From Verrucomicrobiia bacterium (lineage in GTDB: Bacteria > Verrucomicrobiota > Verrucomicrobiia > Verrucomicrobiales > Akkermansiaceae): a stretch of 5,319 nucleotides of DNA. Positions 1 to 5,319 of the stretch are shown one piece after another (position 1 is the first letter of the stretch; the number at the start of each line of letters is the position of its first letter). The notes below the pieces were generated by a model. The model searched no databases, had not been told where the DNA came from, and was given only the letters and a program-made list of their open reading frames with translations. The DNA is taken from NCBI GenBank assembly GCA_947460915.1, contig CANHKJ010000219.1, positions 1-5,319 on the forward strand, in the 5' to 3' direction. Made by a program: the position numbers and the translations under genes.

Positions 1-437
1 CGGGAAGCGGAGTCTGGGAAGATGTTTTGAAGCAGCCTGGCCGCCATGCGGGGGCTAAGGTGGATTCCTCCATTCATCACGGTCTCGATGGCTGTAAGCA
101 CGGCTTCGGTAGCCTCGGACTTCATCAGGTAACCGCGGGCGCCTGCCTTGAGGGCGCGATGAGCGTAAAAGTCTTCAGCAAACTGCGACAAGGCCAAACA
201 CCGGATTAGCGGATGCGTCTTGGCAATTTCAGCAATCAGATCGAGGCCTTCTCCGTCACCTAGGCGCAGATCCATCAGAATCACGTCAGGAAGCAAGTCT
301 GCGACCGCCTGTCGAGCTTCAAGCAAACATCCAGCCTCTCCGCAGCAAGTCACTCCATCCTGTTGGTTAAGCCACTGGACAAGACCGCTGCGAAAGAAGG
401 GGTGATCTTCGACAATAAGAACGCGAATTTTTTTCAT
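1..437 (-). CDS. Response regulator, NarL/FixJ type (3' end cut by window edge)
   Basis: This is the N-terminal 145 residues of a two-component response regulator, starting at the ATG whose first base is 437. The receiver domain spans roughly residues 3-120. Visible motifs are LIVEDHPFFRSGL (acidic pair E10, D11), VILMD with the phospho-acceptor D56, the switch residue S84 in LALS, and GYLMK with the conserved K106. The order and wording (AGARGYLMK, then LSPRMAARLL near 128-137) match NarL/FixJ receivers. Family knowledge therefore predicts a LuxR-type helix-turn-helix after about residue 150, beyond base 1, so its DNA-binding output is inferred and not seen. Its ATG overlaps the stop of the upstream kinase by four bases (ATGA), which indicates one operon and probable translational coupling. 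No Shine-Dalgarno sequence precedes the ATG, as expected for a coupled gene. It is presumably phosphorylated by the adjacent kinase and acts as a cytoplasmic transcription regulator. Confidence 0.93.
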   Translation of the reverse strand, partial: MKKIRVLIVEDHPFFRSGLVQWLNQQDGVTCCGEAGCLLEARQAVADLLPDVILMDLRLGDGEGLDLIAEIAKTHPLIRCLALSQFAEDFYAHRALKAGARGYLMKSEATEAVLTAIETVMNGGIHLSPRMAARLLQNIFPDSAS

Positions 438-3073
438 GGGGGAGAGTTGTGATTTCCATTTTTGGTGTCAGCGGGACGAATCGGCAGGAGGCAGATGACC
501 GAGGTAAACTCGGATGAGTCTGATGGAATACTGAGAGTTCCGCCAATACTGACAGCCCGATGACGCATGATGCGTAGTCCCATTCCTCCTTCCCGCTCTG
601 GATTCAGGCTCCAAGGTTTGCCGTCATTAGAAACAATCAGTTTCAAGTGATTCTTGTCGCATAAAGCGGAAATGTTGACAAGCCGAGCCTTGCCATGCTG
701 GACGGCGTTGCGAGTGGCTTCTTGAGCGATACGATAAAGTTGCATGCTTTGCTCCGAGGTCAACGGAGGAAGATCTTTCGCCACCAACACTCGACACTCG
801 ATGCGAAATGCGGCTTCCATCTCTTTGCCAAGCTGAGACAATCCGGCAGGAAGTCCACCCACTTCCAGATCCACCGGGGCCAGTAGGCGAGCGTAATTCC
901 GCACTAGGTCAATGCCGTCATTGACCTGCCCAACCAGTTGCTGGGCATTTGCCGCTTCGGGAATGGCGCGTCGCTCCAAAGTCTCCGCCAGCAACTTGAA
1001 ACGAAATGCAATACCGGCCAAATAAGCACCCAAATGGTCGTGTAACTCATGAGCGATTCGCTCCTGCTCGTGGGAACTGATGCGCGCTACCTCTTGCTCT
1101 AGTTGAACGCGTTCTGAAATGTCCCGTAAGGCGACAGCGAGCAATATGCCATCGTCAGTTTGCACTGGGCTGAGACTCATTTCCAACGGAAACTCTGAGC
1201 CATCTTTGCGCCGCCCCGGAAGACTCGGCTTCTCAACCGCGTCGAAACAACCGCCGTTCATCACTGAGTTTCCAGACTGAGTAAAAGTGGGTAGCAAGAC
1301 TTCCAATGGCTGCCCCAAGAGCTCGGCATTTGTCCAGCCAAAGATTCGCTCTGCCTGGTGGTTTACCATTTGAATGATTCCCTCTGGATTCGTCATTACC
1401 AGCGCGTCCGGCGCAAACTCGAACAAGTCCTGAAACTGCTGTTTAGAACGCTCGAGCTCGGCAGTGCGCTCGGCGACTCGCCGCTCCAAAGTGGCGGCGT
1501 GCTCTTCTAGTGCCTGCAGGCGCTCACGCTTCTCTCGCATTTTATCCTCCAATGCGGCAGCCAACTCGCCAGCCCGTACCTCCAAATCAGAATTCAATGC
1601 TTCGATCCGATGCTGGTCTGACTCTTTCTGCTTCGCGAACTGAAAACCCCTGATGATGGTGGCATAAGTAGAAAGAAGAGGTTCGATTTCCTCAACCAAG
1701 GCCATATCGTAACCACCAGGTCGATTGGACGCCCCAATCATGCCAATCATTTCACCGCCCTGCTTAATCGGAACCCCGAGGAAAGAGTTCATCGGCGGAT
1801 GGCCTGGGGGCAAACCACCTCGTCGCGGGTCAGTCGCTGGCGAATTGGAGATCACCGTCTCACCTGTGACAAGTGCAGCACCAAACAACGTATTGAGGTT
1901 ACGGAACTCCAAGCCTTTCGCCTTGTGCTTCTCATAAAAAGCCTGCATCTCCTCATTCCAAGCGATATTGGTAATCGCGTGGGTCTTGAGGTAGGGCTGC
2001 CCCTGCTCATCGCGCAGCACTTCGGCCACAAAGCCGTATTCACTACCCGTAAAGCTCAACAGGAGTTGAAGCAAGTCTTCGAAAGTGTCCGCCGCATCGA
2101 TCTTGCCTCTGATAATATAACTGGATTGCAACCTCCCAACAGCACGCAGCAAATCGCTGGCACGAGCGAGTTTTGCCTCAGACTCTTTCAGTTCGGAAAG
2201 ATCGCGAATGAACGCACTGAACTGCGGCGTCCCACCGACCATAACCTTGGCGATCGTCAACTCAACCGGAAACTCCGTTCCGTCTTGACGCAATGCAGTA
2301 AGCTCAATCCTACGGTTCAGCACCGTTGCCTGACCAGTCTGGATCAAGTGCCGGTGGCCGCGTTCGTGCGCCTCACGGTATGATGGCGGAATGATCACTT
2401 GCGACATCTTCTTTCCGATGACTTCGCTAGCGCTCCAGCCGAAAATCACTTCTGCTTGAGGATTCCAACTGATGATGAGCCCATCTAGGTCCATGGTGAC
2501 TACGGCATCCAGTGCTGAGTCGATGATCTGCTCGGTGCGCTGATAGCTTTCTCGTAACGCCTCGGAGCTCTGAATCAATTTGCTGTGATCCATGCGGGAT
2601 TCCAACTGCCGCATAATATGACGCGCCAGCCGCACGAGCCCGTCCCGCTGCATAACCGTGAGTTGCCGAGGGGTTTGATCAATGACGCAGAGCGTCCCGA
2701 TCCGATGGCCATCTGGGGTAATGAGCGGAGCCCCAGCGTAGAAACGGATGTAGGGATCCCCTGTTACCAACGGATTGGTGCAAAAGCGTTCATCCAGCTG
2801 AGCATCGGGAATCTCCATCAATTCTGCACCCTGGATCGCATGCTGGCAGAACGAAAGGCTTCGGTGAGTCTCGCATGCTTCGATACCGACACGGCTTTTA
2901 AACCACTGACGAGCTTCATCTACCAGCGATATAAGAGAGATGGGCGTCTGGCATATGAGAGAGGCAAGTTGCGTAAAATCGTCGAACTCCAACTTCGGAG
3001 GCGTGTCGAGAATATTGTAGCGCTTGAGCGCTACGAGGCGTTTCTGCTCGTTGATGGATTCGGTTACTTTCAC
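434..3073 (-). CDS. Soluble multi-sensor histidine kinase, GAF-PAS-GAF-PAS-HisKA_3-HATPase
   Basis: This 879-residue sensor kinase autophosphorylates and should pass phosphate to the regulator encoded just downstream. Domains in order are: GAF about 20-155 (RYNILDTPP, QWFKSRVG, FYAGAPLITPDG, GTLCVID); PAS/PAC about 175-297 (DSALDAVVTMD, WNPQAEVIFGWSASEVIG, RQDGTEFPVELTI); a second GAF about 310-475 with the PRRGGLPPGHPP signature at 416-427; a charged coiled coil about 480-548; PAS/PAC about 546-655 (FAPDALVMTNPEG, RRKDGSEFPLEMS); HisKA_3 about 662-735 with RIAHELHDHLG, likely phospho-acceptor H678; and HATPase_c about 770-865 with N-box QEATRNAVQHG (N789), SNDGKP (D817) and GGMGLRIMRHRA. No signal peptide or membrane segment is evident, so it should sense a cytoplasmic or diffusible cue such as redox, gas or a small ligand; the ligand is unknown. 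The start is GTG at 3073. A TAA lies in frame five codons upstream and the first GAF begins soon after, so no longer N-terminus is possible. There is no clear Shine-Dalgarno sequence. Confidence 0.95.
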   Translation of the reverse strand: MKVTESINEQKRLVALKRYNILDTPPKLEFDDFTQLASLICQTPISLISLVDEARQWFKSRVGIEACETHRSLSFCQHAIQGAELMEIPDAQLDERFCTNPLVTGDPYIRFYAGAPLITPDGHRIGTLCVIDQTPRQLTVMQRDGLVRLARHIMRQLESRMDHSKLIQSSEALRESYQRTEQIIDSALDAVVTMDLDGLIISWNPQAEVIFGWSASEVIGKKMSQVIIPPSYREAHERGHRHLIQTGQATVLNRRIELTALRQDGTEFPVELTIAKVMVGGTPQFSAFIRDLSELKESEAKLARASDLLRAVGRLQSSYIIRGKIDAADTFEDLLQLLLSFTGSEYGFVAEVLRDEQGQPYLKTHAITNIAWNEEMQAFYEKHKAKGLEFRNLNTLFGAALVTGETVISNSPATDPRRGGLPPGHPPMNSFLGVPIKQGGEMIGMIGASNRPGGYDMALVEEIEPLLSTYATIIRGFQFAKQKESDQHRIEALNSDLEVRAGELAAALEDKMREKRERLQALEEHAATLERRVAERTAELERSKQQFQDLFEFAPDALVMTNPEGIIQMVNHQAERIFGWTNAELLGQPLEVLLPTFTQSGNSVMNGGCFDAVEKPSLPGRRKDGSEFPLEMSLSPVQTDDGILLAVALRDISERVQLEQEVARISSHEQERIAHELHDHLGAYLAGIAFRFKLLAETLERRAIPEAANAQQLVGQVNDGIDLVRNYARLLAPVDLEVGGLPAGLSQLGKEMEAAFRIECRVLVAKDLPPLTSEQSMQLYRIAQEATRNAVQHGKARLVNISALCDKNHLKLIVSNDGKPWSLNPEREGGMGLRIMRHRAVSIGGTLSIPSDSSEFTSVICLLPIRPADTKNGNHNSPP

Positions 3074-3084
3074 AAGTCGCTGGT

Positions 3085-3090
3085 ATTATA
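3085..3090 (-). promoter_or_regulatory. Perfect TATAAT box close to the kinase start
   Basis: A consensus TATAAT reads on the minus strand with its last base 11 bases before the GTG of the kinase. If used as a -10 element, transcription would start near 3078 and leave a leader of only about five bases, so the mRNA would be nearly leaderless. The hexamer 17 bases upstream is CCTCCG, which is a poor -35, and there is no TGN extension. It may therefore be chance, or depend on an activator or alternative contacts. Confidence 0.25.
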
Positions 3091-3203
3091 AGCCATAATG
3101 CAATCATCGGAGGCGAACCAGAGCTTCGCTGTAAATCCGACAATGGAGGAAGAAGTTGTGGGGAAAGATACATTCAGACGTGTTGTCACATGAGAACTGA
3201 GAC

Positions 3204-3232
3204 TTTATAACACATCTGCTAGAGATAGTCAA
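3204..3232 (-). promoter_or_regulatory. Sigma70-type promoter for the kinase-regulator operon
   Basis: Read on the minus strand, TTGACT (3232-3227) and TATAAA (3209-3204) are separated by exactly 17 bases, each hexamer differing from consensus at one position. An A/T-rich stretch (AAAATAA) lies just upstream of the -35 and could act as an UP element. Transcription would begin near 3197, giving a leader of about 124 bases before the kinase GTG. This is the best promoter match I found in the intergenic region, and it points at the kinase gene. Function is inferred from sequence only. Confidence 0.6.
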
Positions 3233-3453
3233 TTATTTTCGACAAAATGCGATATCTAAACGACCGACCTCGTGAGAGATCGCCACCTTGACAATAGAGG
3301 AGCGACAAAAGGGAATGACTTGCTCAGAATCAAGAATTTTTTTGACACCTGCATTCAATATAGACACGTGATCCAGTAATTCGCAGCGGCGCAATTCAGC
3401 CCAATTTCATGATGAATTTACCTTTTGAATCGAGCTTGTCGAATGCCATCGAA

Positions 3454-3475
3454 TGATGCATGAATGAACGCATCA
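3454..3475. repeat. Inverted repeat TGATGC-N10-GCATCA abutting methyltransferase start
   Basis: Two perfect 6-base arms (3454-3459 and 3470-3475) flank a 10-base spacer, and the right arm ends one base before the ATG at 3477. The 16-base centre-to-centre spacing would suit a dimeric regulator on adjacent helix turns. In RNA it could form a small hairpin next to the start codon, where no Shine-Dalgarno sequence is visible. The arms are short enough that chance occurrence is possible. Confidence 0.3.
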
Positions 3476-3476
3476 A

Positions 3477-4523
3477 ATGAATCAAAACCTATCCACACTG
3501 CCATCGTCCGATCCCTCGGCCGTTCTTCGCTATCGTGATCGTCAATATGCAGCGGATCTGATCGGCGCTGCGTTGCTTCATTTCAATTTTTTTACTTGGC
3601 TGGATCAACAAGGAGCAGCGACCAATGAATCGATCATCGCCCACTTCGGTTTTGCCGCTCGACCACTGGACGTCTTATTGACTCTTTGTCGCGCCAATGA
3701 ATTCGTGCAGACGGATTCCACAAACACGCACACTCTCACCGCCAGCGGTCGTGAATTTCTTTGCGCCACATCACCCTGGTATCTCGGGCCTTACTACCAA
3801 CCGATCAAAGACTCACCCATTCTGCTAGGTTTCGTCAAAGTTCTCACCACCGGAAAACCAGCGAATTGGCAAGCGAAGGATGATGCACATGATTGGCACA
3901 AATCCATGTTGGATCCCGTGTTCGCAGGAAATTTCACCAACTTGATGAACTGTCGAGGTATGATCTTCGGTCAACATCTCGCAAGCGCTTTGACATCGCA
4001 TATTGCGCAACGGCATCATGTTCTCGATGTTGCTGGCGGCTCAGGCATTTACTCAGCCACCTTGGTCGCGGCCCATCCTCATCTCACGGCTACAGTCTTG
4101 GAACAATCGCCTGTCGATGAAATTTGCCGCAAGGAAATTTCCGCACACGGACTCGTGGATAAGATCACGGTTCATTCAGCCGACATGTTTGCTGATGCAT
4201 GGCCTGCGGCAGATGTGATTCTTTTGTCCAATGTGCTGCACGATTGGGATTGGTCCGAAATGGAATTTTTGTTAGAAAAAGCTACATCCACCCTACCCAA
4301 CGGGGGCTTATTGATCATTCATGATGCCTTCATCAATGATGCCAAAACAGGCCCTGTGCCAGTGGCGGAGTATTCTTCTTTGCTGATGAACATCACCCAA
4401 GGCAAGTGCTATTCGCATGCAGAGTATTCTTCTCTTTTGCAAAAGCTGGGCTATCAGATCGGCTCGTATCACGATACCATCGGCGATCGAGGATACATGA
4501 CGGCCGTGAAATTGCCCCAGTAA
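3477..4523 (+). CDS. SAM-dependent O-methyltransferase, family 2 (COMT/ASMT/CrtF-like)
   Basis: This complete 348-residue protein belongs to the family of plant caffeate-type, acetylserotonin and bacterial hydroxyneurosporene O-methyltransferases, and its length is typical. Residues about 15-100 form the helical/winged-helix dimerisation domain (ALLHFNFFTWLDQQGAAT, RPLDVLLTLC, LTASGREFL). The Rossmann SAM domain follows: motif I VLDVAGGSGIY at 182-192, acidic E209 in VLEQ for the ribose, SADMF with D236, and NVLHDW at 252-257, whose H255 aligns with the catalytic base histidine of plant enzymes. Then come GGLLIIHDAFIND and the usual C-terminal EYSSLLQKLGY. The activation residues are intact, so it should be active; the acceptor (phenol, hydroxyl or other) cannot be told from sequence. 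The ATG at 3477 is the only sensible start, since an in-frame TGA lies at 3465-3467. It lacks a clear ribosome binding site. It diverges from the kinase operon, and no other biosynthetic gene is in view. Confidence 0.9.
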   Translation: MNQNLSTLPSSDPSAVLRYRDRQYAADLIGAALLHFNFFTWLDQQGAATNESIIAHFGFAARPLDVLLTLCRANEFVQTDSTNTHTLTASGREFLCATSPWYLGPYYQPIKDSPILLGFVKVLTTGKPANWQAKDDAHDWHKSMLDPVFAGNFTNLMNCRGMIFGQHLASALTSHIAQRHHVLDVAGGSGIYSATLVAAHPHLTATVLEQSPVDEICRKEISAHGLVDKITVHSADMFADAWPAADVILLSNVLHDWDWSEMEFLLEKATSTLPNGGLLIIHDAFINDAKTGPVPVAEYSSLLMNITQGKCYSHAEYSSLLQKLGYQIGSYHDTIGDRGYMTAVKLPQ

Positions 4524-4597
4524 GACTGAGTGAAAATTTTCGCCAAGCTCGCGCACGAGGGTTGCCCAATGCATTTTCCCTGCTATGATCAGCGCTG
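4524..4597 (+). other. Short gap between methyltransferase and permease
   Basis: The 74 bases contain a 10-base palindrome GAAAATTTTC (4532-4541) just after the methyltransferase stop and a very small stem CTCG-CGCA-CGAG (4548-4559). Neither is followed by a T tract, so no intrinsic terminator is supported and read-through into the permease is possible. The right end carries the -10-like element described separately. Confidence 0.5.
4562..4589 (+). promoter_or_regulatory. Possible extended -10 promoter for the permease
   Basis: TATGAT (4584-4589) is preceded by TGC, giving the extended -10 form TGC-TATGAT. A partial -35 match, TTGCCC (4562-4567), lies 16 bases upstream. The predicted transcription start is near 4596, two bases before the ATG at 4598, so the message would be nearly leaderless. 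If translation begins at the second ATG (4607), the leader would be about 11 bases. This suggests the permease unit can be expressed apart from the methyltransferase. The evidence is sequence resemblance only. Confidence 0.35.
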
Positions 4598-4599
4598 AT
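4588..4599. repeat. Perfect 12-base palindrome over the permease start (operator candidate)
   Basis: ATCAGCGCTGAT equals its own reverse complement and covers the end of the TATGAT element, the predicted transcription start and the first two bases of the ATG at 4598. Metal-uptake transporters are commonly repressed by Fur-family (Zur, Mur) or MntR/DtxR proteins binding symmetric sites over the promoter, and the position fits. The sequence does not match the A/T-rich Zur or Fur consensus that I know, so the binder is unknown. Confidence 0.35.
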
Positions 4600-5319
4600 G
4601 TGGGAGATGCTTGATCACGCTTTTTTTCAACGGGCTTTGGCTGCTGCGGCCTTGGTGGGTTTCACCAACGGCTTTTTTAGCGGTTTTGTGATTCTGCGTC
4701 GCACAGCTCTCTCCGTCAGCGCGCTATCGCATACGATGCTGCCTGGCATTGCAGTAGCGATCCTCATCACTGGTGCTTTGACACAGCTCAATGCCTTTCT
4801 CGGAGCCCTCATCGCCGCGATGATTGTCGGGCTCGGCTCAGTTGCCGTATCGCGTGGAAATCGCGTGGCACAGGGCACAGCACTCGCGGTTCTCTACACA
4901 TCAGCGTTTGCTGGTGGCGTAGCCTTACTTCCTCATTTGGGAGTTCGTGCAGAGCTAGAGCACTGGCTATTTGGTGACATCAATGCAGTATCAAATGCGG
5001 ATCTATGGACGGTATTCGGCATCGGAGTTTTCACGCTAGTCTTGGCCAATTTGCTCATGCGTCCGATCCTTGTCGCACTCTTCGAACCGAACGTTGCCGC
5101 TGCACAAGGTGTGCCCGTGCGTTTTGTGCAGTATCTTTTGTTTGCCCTGATGGTGATGTCGTTGGTTGCCTCTTTGCAAGCTGTCGGCTGCGTTCTTTCC
5201 GTAGGCCTACTGGTCACACCAGCGGCGACAGTTTCGCTTTTCACGGATCGAACCTCGATGCTGTTTTGGGGTGGTGGATTTCTCGGCGCAGCAGGCGCTG
5301 TGCTCGCGGTGTTGATCTC
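4598..5319 (+). CDS. ABC-3 family metal-ion transporter permease, Zn/Mn type (3' end cut by window edge)
   Basis: The first 240 residues of an inner-membrane permease of the ZnuB/MntB/SitC/TroC family are present; the family is usually about 260-300 residues, so little is missing. Very hydrophobic segments occur around 12-35, 45-60, 63-85, 93-113, 133-160, 174-212 and 221-240. Family signatures include LRRTALSVSALSHTMLPGIA (34-52), with H45 in the SHTMLPG stretch, WLFGDI at 123-128, and the long PVRFVQYLLFALMV then QAVGCVLSVGLLVTPAAT block at 173-211. The subunit should form the translocation path for zinc or manganese (possibly iron), with an ATPase and a lipoprotein or periplasmic metal-binding protein not present in this window. 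Which metal cannot be decided. The ATG at 4598 is the first start after an in-frame TGA (4586-4588); a second ATG at 4607 is an alternative. Neither has a properly spaced Shine-Dalgarno sequence. The frame stays open to the right edge. Confidence 0.92.
   Translation, partial: MWEMLDHAFFQRALAAAALVGFTNGFFSGFVILRRTALSVSALSHTMLPGIAVAILITGALTQLNAFLGALIAAMIVGLGSVAVSRGNRVAQGTALAVLYTSAFAGGVALLPHLGVRAELEHWLFGDINAVSNADLWTVFGIGVFTLVLANLLMRPILVALFEPNVAAAQGVPVRFVQYLLFALMVMSLVASLQAVGCVLSVGLLVTPAATVSLFTDRTSMLFWGGGFLGAAGAVLAVLI

Larger units (their letters stand above)
3074..3476. other. Divergent intergenic region, 403 bases
   Basis: This gap separates the leftward kinase operon from the rightward methyltransferase. 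I find no convincing coding frame and no RNA gene. It is visibly richer in A/T than the flanking genes and carries the kinase promoter and the start-proximal elements listed separately. On the plus strand there are two TTGACA hexamers (3288-3293 and 3342-3347). Neither has a good -10 at 16-18 bases; a TATAGA at 3359-3364 is only 11 bases from the second. The methyltransferase promoter is therefore not identified. A run of seven T at 3337-3343 lacks a proper stem before it, so I do not call a terminator. Confidence 0.7.

Noticed and set aside
1799..2383. 194-codon open frame on the plus strand inside the kinase gene
   Set aside because: It lies wholly antisense to well-conserved GAF and PAS coding sequence, and its translation shows no recognisable domain. 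It is a shadow of the kinase gene.
2585..3091. 168-codon open frame on the plus strand over the kinase 5' end
   Set aside because: It is antisense to the first GAF domain, has no family features and ends just past the kinase start. It is a shadow frame.
2916..3173. 85-codon minus-strand frame beginning in the kinase leader and overlapping the kinase start
   Set aside because: It could be imagined as a leader peptide, but two-thirds of it merely reads the kinase gene out of frame, and it has no ribosome binding site or domain. It is not supported.
3317..3343. Possible intrinsic terminator: CTTG/CAAG stem followed by a run of T
   Set aside because: The stem is only four base pairs with an 8-base loop and no gene ends nearby on the plus strand, so there is nothing to terminate.
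3342..3364. TTGACA followed by TATAGA as a methyltransferase promoter
   Set aside because: The spacing is only 11 bases, far below the 16-18 required for a sigma70 promoter. No alternative -10 fits the same -35.
4532..4559. Terminator between methyltransferase and permease
   Set aside because: The GAAAATTTTC palindrome is pure A/T at its core, and the CTCG/CGAG stem is four base pairs without a following T run.
4627..5244. Two minus-strand open frames (83 and 103 codons) opposite the permease
   Set aside because: The plus-strand frame here encodes a clear ABC-3 permease. The opposite frames are rich in Lys, Arg, Thr and Ala, as expected from reverse reading of a membrane protein gene.

Overview
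The window is an ordinary-looking bacterial chromosomal segment of mid GC content. It holds one divergent gene arrangement and four protein-coding genes, two of them cut by the window edges. No RNA gene, CRISPR array, insertion sequence or phage gene is visible. Taxonomy cannot be fixed from this sequence. The multi-PAS/GAF HisKA_3 kinase style, and the absence of a clear Shine-Dalgarno sequence at all four start codons, would fit a Gram-negative group with low SD use such as Verrucomicrobiota, but this is only a guess.

Left half, minus strand: a two-component operon. A soluble 879-residue sensor kinase (GAF-PAS-GAF-coiled coil-PAS-HisKA_3-HATPase) is followed, with a 4-base ATGA overlap, by a NarL/FixJ-type response regulator. 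The regulator's receiver domain is complete here, but its expected DNA-binding domain lies beyond base 1. A good sigma70-type promoter (TTGACT, 17 bases, TATAAA) sits about 130 bases upstream of the kinase start.

Middle, 3074-3476: a 403-base divergent intergenic region. It holds that kinase promoter, a second TATAAT very close to the kinase start, and a small inverted repeat that ends one base before the methyltransferase start.

Right half, plus strand: a 348-residue SAM-dependent methyltransferase of the O-methyltransferase family 2 (plant COMT/acetylserotonin/hydroxyneurosporene type) with a dimerisation domain. After a 74-base gap comes the start of an ABC-3 family metal-ion transporter permease (Zn/Mn type), truncated at the right edge. 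A TATGAT -10-like element and a perfect 12-base palindrome overlap the permease start.

How the parts work together: the kinase and regulator almost certainly form a signalling pair. The shared divergent control region makes the methyltransferase a possible target of the regulator, but nothing in the sequence proves it. The permease appears to begin a separate metal-uptake unit. I do not see a clearly novel system. The points most worth checking are the control elements at the three start sites and the substrate of the methyltransferase.
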